A DNA stretch of 64,000 nt from Porphyra umbilicalis (Eukaryota > Rhodophyta > Bangiophyceae > Bangiales > Bangiaceae): positions 124,001 through 188,000 of the forward strand of contig KV918779.1 in assembly GCA_002049455.2 (NCBI GenBank). Reading direction: 5' to 3'. The notes below the pieces were generated by a model. It did not search any database. It saw only the letters and a list, made by a program, of their open reading frames with translations, and was not told the DNA's origin. Of this stretch, positions 51,893-62,819 are shown piece after piece. Both the position numbers and the translations under genes were made by a program. Numbering within the stretch: position 1 is the stretch's first letter; each line of letters opens with the position of its first letter.

Positions 51893-53864
51893 ATGCCGCC
51901 GCCCCCTGTGCACCTGCTTGCCGGCCGGTACGAGCACGTGCAAACCCTTGGCGGTACGTCTAGCGCGCTTGCGGCGCCACTGCCTGCGGGGGTGTGCGTG
52001 GGCACAGGGGCGGGTGCTGGGCGGGAGTGTACGGTCGCTGTCAGAGCGGCGGCGCATCAGGTGCCGTTGCGTCTGGGTCGCCAGGTGTAGGTGGACCTCT
52101 GTGCGGACGGTGTCTGCCCCAATCTCGGTCACCCTGCTCACGCACGGTCGTCTTTTCGCCCGTCCCGTCTCTTTCCTCTTGCCCATCCGTCCCTCCCCAT
52201 TGGTGGCCATCCCCGACGTCTGTGCTCCACTCTCTGTTTCTCGTGCGCGCGCGCAGAGGGTGCCTATGGCGTTGTCGACGCCGCCATTGACCGCGAGCGT
52301 GGCGACCACGTGGCGGTAAAGCGCATCCGAGCGGTCTTTGACTCGTACGTGATGGCGACGCGCATTCTGCGGGAGATCAAGTTCAACCGCCTGCTGCGGG
52401 GCCACGACAACCTTGTGCAGCTGCGTAACGTGCTGCTGCCGGCCGACGTGTGCACGTTTCACGACACGTTCCTGGTCTTTGATCGGATGCCCTGCGACCT
52501 CGCCCGCGTCATCAAGTCGCGGAAGCCGATTGGGTCGGACAGCATCGAGTTCTTGATGTTCCAGCTCTTGCGGGGGCTCCTCTACTTTCACCGCGCCGGC
52601 GTGCTGCACCGGGACATCAAGCCGAGCAACTTGCTCGTCGACGGGCGCAGCCGACTCAAAATTTGCGACTTGGGGTACGCGTGCTGCAGCGTATCTGGAG
52701 GCGTGTGGGCGCGGAGCGGAATGGACAGGTCCGGTCTCGGCAAGTGGGAGCGACCGGCCCAGTCTTGACAGCTCGCGCTCGTTGGTGGCTCTTTTTCTGG
52801 GCGCTTGAACTTGCTTTGGGTGCACATGTGCTAACCTGTTTGTCTGACGGCTGCTGTCGTCAACGGCGCTGGTTTTGGCTGGTGGCTTCCTACTCTACTG
52901 GTCCTGTCACCACAGCTTCGCCCGAGGGGCCTTCAGCAAGGGGAACGAGGATGATGTCTACTTTTGGACTTCGTACGTGCAAACCCAAGCGTACCGCGCC
53001 CCCGAGTTGCTGCTGTCCTACACTCGAAACACCAAGTACACGGCTGCCGTTGACATCTGGTCCGCGGGGTGCGTCTTTGCGGAGCTCTTTCTGCGGAAGC
53101 CGCTCTTTCCCAGTCAGAGGACGGCCGGTCCGCCCCCCTCTGATGACGGGCCCGCAGGAACGCCGCCGCGTGGCGTCGGGCAGACGCGGGAGCTCCTCGA
53201 GGAGCGCGCTCGACGGCAACGCGAGAACGCGCACCACATGAACGTGGCGCAGGTGTGTCAGATCATGAAGGTGACGGGCAAGCCCGCCCCCATCGTGGTC
53301 GAGCGCCTCAACAATAGGACCTTGACTACGCTCGCCACCGAGATGCGGCCGCCGCCGCCGATGAACTGGGCGGGGTGCTTTCCCAGGGCGACCGCCCAGG
53401 AGCTCGAGCTGCTGCAGGGGATGCTCGAGTTCGACCCGCGAAAGCGCCTGACCGCCGCCCAAGCGCTCCGCCACCCGTACTTTGCCAAGTGGCGGGCCCA
53501 GCTGGGCGACGGGCGGGCGCCGCCGGAGCTCACGCGCGACGACTTTGCGTTTGAGGATTGCGTTCCGCCGGTGATGCCCGCGCGCATGGACGCCCTGCGC
53601 GCCGAGATGGTGGCGGAAATCACGCTCTTTCACCCGCATGCCCGCGACGCGGCGCTCGCCAAGGTCACTCGTGGCGGTGGCGGTGGCGGGCCGCGGGGGG
53701 CGTGGAAAGCGGCGCCAACCGGGCCGAACCAGGGACAGCGGCGCGCGTGCCACACGGCGCCGCTGCCGCCGTCTGGGCGTGATGCCGCCAGGCAGGTGGC
53801 GGCCCAGCGGGCCGTCGCTGGCTCCACCTGGCCCAACGGTGCTACGGATCCTAGGCGGTTGTGA
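51893..53864 (+). CDS. MAP-kinase-like Ser/Thr protein kinase, three exons
   Basis: Predicted exons 51893-51953, 52257-52674 and 52916-53864. Introns are GT-AG (GTACGTCTAG...GCGCAG and GTACGCGTG...CACCACAG); joining them gives 475 aa with an unbroken domain. Glycine loop GEGAYGVV (residues 21-27), catalytic Lys42 (VAVKRI), alpha-C Glu60, catalytic loop HRDIKPSNLL (138-147), then DLGFAR (158-163) where most kinases have DFG. The activation segment ends TSYVQTQAYRAPE (178-190), aligning with the MAPK TEYVATRWYRAPE, so the phosphorylation motif is TSY. The C-lobe has DIWSAGCVFAEL, a ~40-residue insert, and DPRKRLTAAQALRHPYF. A Gly/basic tail ends the protein. MAPK-family is best supported; CDKL or RCK kinases are alternatives. 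Confidence 0.85.
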
Positions 53865-55116
53865 GATTTACTGCCTGCAATGACTGTCCCTGGGAGCGCC
53901 CGCCGTGTATGAGCACATCCGACCTGTCTTGATGGTTACTGCGTATTTTATCTGCACACGCGCCAAGGGCGGCGGCCTGGTGGGTGACCGGCCTGATGGT
54001 TGCGTGGGGACGGCCGTGAGGGCGTGCGCATTTTTTTTTCTTTAAGCAGATGGGACCGTCTGTATGGTCAATTGTTTCTCGTACCTCGCTTGGTGGGGGG
54101 TCTGTCGACACACCCACAGCCGGCGCTCGTGCGGCGCACGAGTGGGGGCCGCGCCGCGCGCCCGACCCTGGCGCCGTCCCCACTGCGCGGCGGGAAGCCG
54201 CCCGCCTTGTCCAGCTAGCGTCAGGCGCGTGCAGAATCCATCGTGTGCCACCCACACGGGCACGACCGCCGCCGGCCCGTGGTCGCCCGCCGCCGGCCTG
54301 ACCGCCCGCCGTGTGCGGCGGTCACGGACGCGCGCGGCTGCCGCCGCGTCGACCGCGTCGAGCACCGTGTGCGGCGACGGGGGGTTAGAGCGCGCCCACC
54401 CCACTCTGCCGCGCGTGACGATGGGGGGCGCCCGCCCCAGCTCCGGCTGGCGGCATGCGGGAAGGAGGGGCGGGGGCGAGGGGGCACCGCTCGGCAGGCC
54501 CGCGCGCGCGGCTCGCCACGCGCCACGCGCCGCGCGCCGCGGGGTTGCGAACGCGCGGCGGCACCGGCCGCCCCGGCCGACGGGCGGGGGACTGGTCCGT
54601 CGGCAACGGTGCCAGTCACGTGCACGCGGCGGGGCCTCGCGGGCACGTACGCCCATCAACGGGCACCCCGCTTGTCGGAGGCCTGCCGTGGCCACGTCTG
54701 GCGCGACGCCGCCGCCCAGGCCGGCTGGCCCGCGGACGGCGCGGTCGTTGTCGCGTCGCGCGCAGCAGCCGCCCACGCGAGCGGGCCATGCACCGCAAGG
54801 GCGGCGACGCCATGCGCCAAACAGCGCTGCAGGGGCGCTACAAGAGCGGCTGGTAGCGGCTGCCCGGCCTGTGTGGGTCCCCCCCACCCCTGTTAACGCC
54901 CCGCCCTCGAAACACCACCGCCGCCCGCCGTGAGCTCTTCCCACACGCCGCGCACGCGGCCGTCACCACGCCACCCCCCGACGCTCGCACCTCCCTCCCA
55001 CCACTCTGTTTTTCCCTGCCGTCGCGCCCCGCAACAGCCCATCCCCAGAAAAAAGGGCTGCCTCTCCCTGCTGCGCGCTTCGGCCGTGGGACTCGCCCTA
55101 CTGGCCACCATCCGCA
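53865..55116. other. Intergenic region, GC-rich, no clear gene
   Basis: The first 200 bp are AT-richer (3' end of the kinase gene, with a T10-like tract near 54030). From 54100 to 54900 all frames are nearly open on both strands, but none shows a domain. A short exon-like tail (MHRKGGDAMRQTALQGRYKSGW) lies near 54790-54856 and may be chance. Confidence 0.35.
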
Positions 55117-55656
55117 TTGGCGTTGTCGCGCAAGCGGCCAAACTCCTTTATCGATGACGACGAGCTGCTGTCCTGCGGGACGGTGGAGTGGGCAATGACC
55201 GTTTCCATTGGGGACCCATCACGCTCGGCCACCGAGCAGGTGCGGCACGGCACCACTGACGGCTACTATGTCTTGGACGTGCCGATGCAGCGCGGCTGCA
55301 GTTGCAGCTGTGGCGGCTGTTGGAGCGGTGCGGGGCGGCGGGGGCGGCGGCATGCCCCAGGCATCACCGCGCGGGCGGTGGTCCGTCTTTGGCACGACGG
55401 TAAGGGCGGGCGGTCGGGTCGGCAGCTGCACCTGCCACGCACAGGAGGTGGCTGCAGGCGGCCGACGGCAAGGAGGACGAGCGGCTCGAGGGGGGAAGCC
55501 GGCAGCGCTGACGCTGCAGGAAGGGAACGCCGTGAGGGGGTTGCTCCCGCGGGACGGGCTCCAGGTGGGGACGCCCACACTCCGTCGCCGTCGCCACAAC
55601 CGCGCAAGGGCGTGCCGGTGTCGCCACAAAAAGGAAAGGCGCGCCTGGCCCCATAA
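55117..55656 (+). CDS. Hypothetical protein fragment
   Basis: The frame is open well before 55117 without an ATG, so the start is unknown and an upstream exon is likely. The stretch PNSFIDDDELLSCGTVEW followed by AMTVSIGDPSRSATEQVRHG and YYVLDVPM has balanced, protein-like composition unlike its neighbours. After about 55310 it degenerates into Arg/Gly-rich sequence, which may be intron or 3' region. No domain recognised. Confidence 0.3.
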   Translation: MALSRKRPNSFIDDDELLSCGTVEWAMTVSIGDPSRSATEQVRHGTTDGYYVLDVPMQRGCSCSCGGCWSGAGRRGRRHAPGITARAVVRLWHDGKGGRSGRQLHLPRTGGGCRRPTARRTSGSRGEAGSADAAGRERREGVAPAGRAPGGDAHTPSPSPQPRKGVPVSPQKGKARLAP

Positions 55657-55770
55657 CCGGCCACCACCGCCAACACGCCTTGCTGGCATCTACCCCCCCC
55701 CCCCCTTTTCAAACAACCGCCGCTGACACTGCCACCCACTGCCCTCCCCCCCCCGCCGCCCCCCCTCCCT

Positions 55771-57638
55771 TCAAAGGCCGCCCGCCTTGTCTCGAAACAC
55801 AAAGCCGGCGCCGCTGATCGGCTGGTAGTACTCCCAGATGGTCGCCTCCCGAAACGGCACGCGCACTGGCGGCGGCGGGGGGCCCCCACAGGCGCATCCC
55901 CCCCCCCTCCCCCCCCGCCCCCCCCCCCCCACGGGCTCCACGGGCACCGCCACGTCGACGAGGCGCTCGAGGACGTCCGGCTCCCACACCGCCTCGGCGG
56001 GCGCCGGCACCGTCACGGTCAGCACCGCTGCGTCTGACTCGGCGAGCATCACGCCAACGCCCGCATCGTCGGTGGCGTCCCCGTCGCCGTCGTGAGGGCC
56101 GCCGCCGCCGTCGCCGCCGCCATGGGCGGCGGCGGCGGCGGCGGCGCCCGCGGCGCCCGCGCGCACGGGCACCGCCGACCGGCGCCCCCCCCCCCCCCGA
56201 GCGTGCGCGCCACGGGCGTCGGCGTGCAAACGCCGCCCGCCGCGGGGAGCAGCGCGAGCACCGACACGCCGAGCAGCGCAGCCGCCGTGGGGGGGGGGGG
56301 GCGCCGCCCTCAACCGCCGGGGGGGGCGCCGCCGCCCCCGCCGGCCGGCGGTCGGGCGCGCCGCCCGTCGGTGCCGCCGCGCGTGGCGTCGTCGGCGGCG
56401 CGTCCCGCGTCGCCGTCGAGGCCGACGCGGGCGGCCGGCGCGCGCCGCCGTCCCGCACCGCCCGCAGCGTCGCGGCTGCGACGGGCCGCCCACACGCGCG
56501 GGGGGGTGGTCCCCGCACGGCGCCGCCGCCAGCGGTGGCGGCGGTGGGGGCCGTGGCGCAACTGGTCGCCGCAGCGGCCGCGGCGTCAGCACCGCCCCCC
56601 CGAGGGTGCCGAGCGACAGCCGCCGCAGGCGCAGCCGCACCGCCGCCGCGCCGTGGTTTTGGACGACCACCCGCAGCGCCAAGTGGCGGCCGTCGGGGGC
56701 GGCGACGGCGGCAGACGGCGGCGGCGGCGGTGCGCCGCCGGCACCCCCCCCACCCGCCCAGCCGCCGCCGAGCGCCCACGCGGCCGCCACCGCCTCTGCG
56801 TCGACGGCGGCGCCCGCGCCCCCACCGCCCGCCGCCAGGCGGCAATCATCCGCCGGCGCGAGCGTCACCCACACACTCACATCCACGGCGCAGGCGGCAC
56901 AGGGGGGCGCCGCGTCGCCGTCACGAGCGTGCCCCTCCCCCCCCCCCCCCCGCCCGCGGCGGTGACGGCCGATCCCCCCCCGTCGGCAGCGGCGGCGGCT
57001 GCGGCGTCCCCCCCCCCCGGCGCCCCCGCGATCGGCGGGGCCGCGCGACGCGCGGCGGCCGTGCAAACGCCGGCCATCGGTGCCCCGTCCACGGGGAGGC
57101 GGGCATGCGGCGGAGCGCGCGCCAATTTTCGTACAGCGTCTGGTAGTCAACGGTCGAGGGGAGGCCGGGCACCGACGGAGCCGCGCCGCCGCCGCCGCCG
57201 CCGCCGCCGCGGCCGCGGCCGGCCGCGGGGGCGGGGCGGAAGAGGGCGCTGCCGCCGGGGCGGCCGACGTTGCGGGGCAGCCGCCGACCGGCGGTGCCGG
57301 TGCCGCCCCCGACCATGGCGCCGCCGCCCCGGTCCACGTGCCACCGACGTGCGACGAGGCGCCGCCACAGCGCCGCGTCGACGGCGGCGGCGCGGAGGCC
57401 CGAGTGGACGGCTTGCACGCGCGCGAGATCGCGGCCCGGGAGCGCTTCCAAGATGAGGCCGAGGAGCTCGGGGGGGAGGTCGAGGAGGGAGATGGGGGGA
57501 GGGGGGGAAGGGGGTCGCGACTGGGGGGGCGGTGGCCAAGACGAGCGACGCGGCGCAAGGGGGGGATGGGAGCGGGAAAGGTGGATAAGAGGAGGGTGGG
57601 GGGGCGGCGGGCGGAAGGGGGAGCGCAGGGACCGCCAT
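55771..57638 (-). CDS. Second F-box protein, frame changes at homopolymers
   Basis: A likely ATG is at 57638 (MAVPALPLPP, good context). The F-box follows in a neighbouring frame at about 57505-57385: LLDLPPELLGLILEALPGRD and LARVQAVHSGLRAAAVDAAL, WRRLVARRW. Next comes DYQTLYENWRALRRM, seen after F-boxes in many plant and algal proteins. A beta-rich part in another frame (DVSVWVTLAPADDCRLAAG, HLALRVVVQNHGAAAVRLRL) and a clean C-terminus (VPFREATIWEYYQPISGAGF, VFRDKAGGL) end at TGA/TAG 55771-55773. At least three frame switches occur, near C/G runs of 8 or more. It probably recruits a substrate to an SCF ligase. Whether the switches are errors, introns or decay cannot be told here. Confidence 0.6.
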
Positions 57639-58770
57639 GGTCGCCCCCAAGCGTCGGGCCGACGCAACGACACGGTGCCGTTGGAGAGCGTGGCACAATG
57701 GCACTGCGGGTAGAGGTGGCCAACAGCGGCAAGCAGTACAGAGCACGCAGAGAAGCAGGGGGGGATGCTGCCCAGGTGACGGACACCACTGCAATGGGAG
57801 ATGGCGGCGGGGAAGCCCCGGGTGGGCGTCAACGACAGCCAACCCCGCGCGGGGCGCCGTCCCCGGCAACACCACCGACGAGGGCGGAGTGGATGCCGCG
57901 CCTTGCCCACCACCCAGACCGCGGAGGTGGGCTGGTGCCGACAAGGGGGCCGCGCGTGGAACTTGTGACTGAGCTGCAGTGCCCCACACGTGGCAGCGTG
58001 CGGTCCTCACTGGCGAATGGGAGAGTCGCGGCGGCTCGCTGTCTGTCCCTCTGACACATCGGCTGACAGTAGCCTGGCGAGGCCGAACAAAAAGAAAAGG
58101 TCGCCGGGTCACGGGGCGTCAGGTGCAGGCGGATGCCGGGCGCTCAGCGGGAGGCGTCCCCGACGGGGGCCCGTATGACTGTGGGGCGCAAGGAGGGCAG
58201 TAGAGCTACGACAGGAGCTGCCTTCCTGGAGCGGCCCAACGAGAAGTGTGGCGCTTTATTTTAGAATTCTCATCTTATGAGGCTTGACGAGTTTGCAAGA
58301 TGAGACAAACACCTTATGCTCTTTGACGTGCTCTTTCTGATGGTGCTCCCTGCGATCTTAATGCTTCTCTCCTTGTCACGTAGCGCTTGTATCTGTCCAA
58401 GAACAAATGTCAGGTACGTTCGACCTGGACGGAGAGCCTTGCACGAAATCGCTCTCTCAGGGGCAGTCCGCATGGATTGGTAGGCTACTTCTGAACCAAG
58501 CGGCCCTGGAGGCCTCGACCTTTGAATGCCTCTAGCTCCGTTCGGCACTGCACAAAAAAACTGAGATTTCTAAAGTAAAGCGCCACAAGTGCACACGACT
58601 CTTCAGCCATCAGGGGGTGTTGCGGCTGGCCAGGTATGCAAGGGTGGTGTGGTGTTGAACGTCGCGGACCGGTCACTGTTCGCGCAAACGTACAAGCGCC
58701 CACACGTCTACCAGCGGCGCGCATGGCGAGTGCCGTGTTGCAACGTGGAGAGCAGCAAGACACCCACCCC
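57639..58770. other. Intergenic region between F-box 2 and FKBP
   Basis: About 1.1 kb; holds the promoter of the minus-strand F-box gene and the 3' end of the FKBP gene. 58200-58620 is AT-richer. No gene seen. Confidence 0.4.
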
Positions 58771-59516
58771 CTACGGCGCCACTGCCGCTGGCGACGCTGC
58801 CGTCGGCGCTGGCATGGGTGCCGGCCCGACTTTCAGCACCGACACGTCCACCCACAGGGGCCCATCCCCCCCCCCCAGCCGCCCCCTCCCCTCCTCGCGG
58901 TGGCCCCCACACCGCCGCCGGCGCGCCCGACACCAACCGCCGCCCGCCGGTGCGCATGCCGACCAGCCCCCGGTACACGGCGACGGGCACGCGCCCTCCC
59001 CCCCCCCCCTACCCCCCGTCGCCGTCGCCGTCCCGCCCACCGACGCCACCCCCCGCGTCCGCGTCGGCAATGACCGACGTTGGCGCGCCAGTGGCCCGCG
59101 TGTCGACCACCACCGCCCCGCCCGCGTCGGTCACGCGGTAGTGCACAATCACGCGGCAGCCTGATACGACGGTGCGGCGGAGGCCCGCACCGCCCGTGGC
59201 GGTCGGTACGAAGAGGTCTTGGTAGGCTAGGGGGGGGCACCGGGCAGCGTGGCCAGAGGCGTGCCGGCGGACCAGGCGGGGGGGGCGGGGGGGGTGCGGC
59301 GCCGGCGGCGCGGGGCACGGCTGGGCCTGCCGCCGTGGCGGCAGCGACAGCGGCGGCAGAGGCCACCGCACGCGCGGCGGTGGACAGCGCCGAGCGGCGG
59401 GAGATGGAGGCGTCGGTGGCGAGCGGCGGCACGCTGCACCGGAGTGTAGGGGTGTGGTCCGCGCGCCTGGCGGCGGGACGCGCCGTGCGCAGGAGCGGGG
59501 TTGTCAAGAAGGCCAT
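58771..59516 (-). CDS. Thylakoid-lumen FKBP-type peptidyl-prolyl isomerase
   Basis: ATG 59516 (context AACCATGG) opens MAFLTTPLLRTARPAARRAD, a chloroplast-transit-like N-terminus. ISRRSALSTAARAVASAAAV then gives a twin-arginine lumenal signal with an AXA-type end (PRAAGA). The FKBP domain follows: VVSGCRVIVHYRVTDAGG, VPVAVYRGLVGMRTGGRRLV and LWVDVSVLKVGPA. Several pocket aromatics of active FKBPs are replaced, as in many lumenal members, so isomerase activity is doubtful. The pieces lie in three frames; switches fall near plus-strand G/C runs at 59277-59294, 59000-59010 and 58869-58879. A possible acceptor (CCCCCCCTAG) precedes YQDLFVP, so one switch may be an intron. The protein implies a photosynthetic host. 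Confidence 0.7.
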
Positions 59517-60676
59517 GGTTACGCCGCCAGACAAAAAGCAATCTGCAAGCGGGTACGGAGAGGGGCGTCTTACGGCTGGATGGGGTGAGAAGGGGCACGA
59601 GGAGGGTGGAGCAAAAGGACGTCGCACGAGCAAGAGGTGCAGCTGCACCTCTTGTCGCCTGCGCAGGCGATGACGGGAAAAAAACTGGACAACGAAGCAT
59701 GCGCGAGGGCACTGCCTGAAAAATGCGGCAAGATCAGTTTCCGAGGAGAGCCCACAACGCGGCATGCTAGAATTGCAGTCATTTGTCAAGCCCCGGATGC
59801 ATTCTCGAGGAGTGAGGTATTTGATGGATGACTACTTTTCTACAAGGCTATTGCCTGTTTAGCTTAGCTGAAACCATCATTTCAGTACGAAGCTTCTATG
59901 CTGCTGTGGGCCGAATCTTCAAAAGTATTGGCTGTCGGCTAGATCAGGACCGCATCATGCTTGCTGGCGAGGCAGCGCACGTGGCGCCTGTTGGATGGTG
60001 TGTCCAGCAGCACAGTGGATATTACCAGCCAGGTTCCCTGGTTGGAGTTTGCCTCCAACATCGTCTCTTTTGGGGACAAACGCCATCGCATCTTGGATTG
60101 CGATCATTTTCCGATGAGGCCTGAGGGACTCTGCGATGAGGCAATGCGATGGACATTTCGCCATCGCATGGGGAAAGTGCGATGAGACTAAAAGCCTTGA
60201 ATTGGGGCCCGATGAGATCTCAAGTTCATTGGATCACGACCGTGCAACGGGTGACCCCCGCCGTGCCGTTCCGCGGTCCGCTGGCGTCCGGCGCCCTATT
60301 ATTTTTGCCGGGTTCGTGAGCCGCGCGCATAGCATCGCACGTCCGCTTACGCCTATGGGTGCTCATCCCATGCCAAGCAAGCAGGTTTCTAGGAAGGGAA
60401 TAAGCGCAAAGGGCCACAGAAGGCCAAGCAAGGAGCCGCCTAGAATTTCACCATCGCCCTCGCCCCGCCGCCCCGCAACCCGTAAACCGGCCTACCACTC
60501 GCTTGCACGCACGCGCGCCGCGCCACGGCCCATCTGCCCTCCCATCCACTGGTCTCCGACACTTCGGGCCCGCACGTCCCTCGCTAACACCGATGTTCTC
60601 GTACGAGAGCACATAACTTGGTCGCACGACCAAACAGAAAGATCGTCAGTCGTGAGCACGGGGTGGCTCGTGCCAT
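59517..60676. other. Intergenic region, AT-richer, no gene seen
   Basis: Contains repeated CATCGCAT / GCGATGAG words in both directions at 60065-60195, possibly the end of a small element. No reading frame with motifs. Confidence 0.4.
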
Positions 60677-61285
60677 TCAAAGCAACTCATCCAAATCCTC
60701 CTGTGCCAGAATCGCAGCCGCCTGGGCCTGCGCGGCCTTCATGATGGATGCCGCGCGAGCTTGTGCCGACATAGCAGGAACGGTAGAGGTCGGTTGAGTC
60801 ATGACAGGCGGCACGCGCGGCGAGCACGTCGTAAATGCGGCCCGCCTCCGCCGACGTTGGCGAGTAGGCCCCATACACGACCGCCGCGGCCGCCAGCAGC
60901 GCCGCCGCCGTGTCGTTGGGCGCACCGCCGCCGCTCCTCGCGCCCTCCACCGCCGCCACCCCCTGCGCAATAACCGCCGCGCCGCCAGGTGCCGCCGCGC
61001 GGCGCTCCTCCCGCGGCATGACGCGGACGAGCACGATGACGGTGCCGCCGGCGGGGCGCGGTCCACCCCCACCCCCCCCCCCCCCCCCCCCCCCTGGGCG
61101 GCCATCACCGCCTCGGCGGCGTGCAGCAGCGCCTTCGCCGTCGCGACCAGCTCCGCCTGCGGCGCCAAGTCCGCGTGTGGGGGGCGGCGCCCCCCCCCCG
61201 CCGGCACCTGCCACACCGCCGGCTCGTACGGGGAGGCGAGGAGCAAAACGTCGGCGGGCACCCGACCGCCCAGCGCGCTCGCCAT
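60677..61285 (-). CDS. Unrecognised gene, Ala-rich, frame change at a C23 run
   Basis: ATG 61285 (MASALGGRVPADVLLLASPY, EPAVWQV); the frame is open further up, so the start may be earlier. DLAPQAELVATAKALLHAAE reads well to MAAQGGG. Then, after a 23-base homopolymer (plus-strand C run 61072-61094), protein-like sequence continues in another frame: GTVIVLVRVMPREERRAAAP, VYGAYSPTSAEAGRIYDVLA. The C-terminal frame is either ...CHDSTDLYRSCYVG (stop 60687) or MTQPTSTVPAMSAQARAAS to EDLDELL (stop 60677). No family recognised; the alternating Ala-rich helices could be a small organelle protein. Confidence 0.45.
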   Translation of the reverse strand: MASALGGRVPADVLLLASPYEPAVWQVPAGGGRRPPHADLAPQAELVATAKALLHAAEAVMAAQGGGGGGGVGVDRAPPAAPSSCSSASCRGRSAARRHLAARRLLRRGWRRWRARGAAAVRPTTRRRRCWRPRRSCMGPTRQRRRRRAAFTTCSPRVPPVMTQPTSTVPAMSAQARAASIMKAAQAQAAAILAQEDLDELL

Positions 61286-61386
61286 CACCGCTCCCACCGC
61301 AACGGCCAAGGCGGGGCGGAGCCAGCCGAGGCCCGCCGCGTGCGACCGGGGCGCCCACGGGGCGCCCTCATACCCACCGACGGGGG

Positions 61387-62214
61387 TGTGACAACACGCT
61401 CAGCCCACCCCACCCAGTTGGGGGGAGGGCGAGCCAAACCGTGTCGCCGGGTAGTCCTGTCGGGGAATACCCGCCCCGGAAGAAAACCCCGAAGAGCACA
61501 CACGCACGGCGTCGACCGGGGCGCCCCGAGCGACAAACACGAGTTCTGTGACCGGAAGTTTACTTGCCCGCGTCGAAGGCCTCGTGGCAACACTCACGCC
61601 TCGCCCTCTTATCCCGTCCGTTCCCCTCGGACCCTCGGAAAGCCCTCCTCAGACACCCTCAAAGGACCCTCGGAAAACCCTCCTCAGACACCCTCAAAGG
61701 ACCCTCGGAAAACCCTCCTCAGACACCCTCAAAGGACCCTCGGAAAACCCTCCTCAGACACCCTCAAAGGACCCTCGGAAAACCCTCCTCAGACACCCTC
61801 AAAGGACCCTCGGAAAACCCTCCTCAGACACCCTCAAAGGACCCTCGGAAAACGCTCCCCTCAGGGCCCACTGGGCCCATACCCCGGAGGACGGCCGAAG
61901 CTTCGCATACCGCCTTGAGTAGAGGCGGGGGAAGGGTGCTACGTGACACCCTCGCGGCGCCCCGGGGTCAGGGGCGCGGAGTAAATTAAGTCGATGATCC
62001 AAGTCGGGTTTACACAAAATTAGGCCCTTAAGTAGGGGCCCGCCCGGGGGGGTTACGAATCCCAGGGAAGTATTGGGATTGCGGTTGTGGTTGGTGAGCC
62101 ACGAGGTGATCGCAAGTGGGTCGCCAACGGAACAATTTGAAATATGTTGTAGTGGGGCATATTTCCGGGGAATCTGGTTCCCCGAGTGTGGGGGCCATGT
62201 GACGGACCGTCACA
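61387..62214 (+). repeat. Candidate 5' LTR of a retroelement (fossil)
   Basis: Starts TGTGAC and ends GTCACA, the TG...CA pattern with a 6-bp inverted end; 828 bp. It contains a 35-bp tandem array. The second LTR would lie beyond the window, so the call is unproven. No clear primer-binding site follows. Confidence 0.35.
61627..61858. repeat. 35-bp tandem repeat, about 6.6 copies
   Basis: Unit GGACCCTCGGAAAACCCTCC plus TCAGACACCCTCAAA; CAAAGG recurs at 61660, 61695, 61730, 61765, 61800 and 61835. Copies are almost identical, so the array is young or actively homogenised. Confidence 0.95.
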
Positions 62215-62819
62215 ATTCCCCCCTCTACAGGGGTCGCCGTCCCGGCGGCCCAGAGCCAGGGGGGCGGGCCCGCACGAGTGTGGCGGGCGGGCCAGGACGG
62301 CTAGCCGCCGGGCTCCCCAGTGTGAGGCCCGGGTGCTGCCCCGGTCCTCGCCAGCGGGGGCCGCTCCGGATCGTGGGGGCGCCCCCGCCAGGGCAAGGGG
62401 GTACGTGCCGTCGCCGTGCGGTGGACACGGCGGCGGGGGGCCAGGGGCGCGGCCGCGTGTCCGGGCCGTGCCCGCTAACCGTGCCCGATGGGCCAACAGG
62501 GGGGCGCCCAGTATGGCGCCCCCGCCCCCCCACCTGGGGGGCTGCCTGGCGGCCCCCCCCCCGCTGTGGAGAGTCGTTCAGGGGGAGTGGCCCGCGGGGC
62601 GGGGCTGCGGGGGCCCGTGGGGGGGCCCGTACCCGCCCCCAGGGGCGCATAAAAAGAGGGGTAGGCGGGGGACAGACGGGGCGGCCGTCTACTACCGGCC
62701 GTTACCGTTCCCCCCGTCGCTACTCGAGTTGACAGCCCCCCCTCGTCCCTCTGTGCTCATTGCGCCCCCCTCCCCGTCGCCATCCCCCTCGCCGCCCCCC
62801 TCACTAGGGCGCGGCGGCT
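62215..62819. other. GC-rich leader region, no gene seen
   Basis: About 600 bp between the candidate LTR and the first ATG of the last coding region. Frames are open but without motifs. Confidence 0.4.

Noticed and set aside
54042-54944. 300-codon minus-strand gene
   Set aside because: Both strands are equally open here and neither shows motifs or protein-like composition.
55771-57638. ApaG-type F-box protein (FBXO3-like)
   Set aside because: The beta-rich part after the F-box is suggestive, but I could not match conserved ApaG residues across the frame changes.
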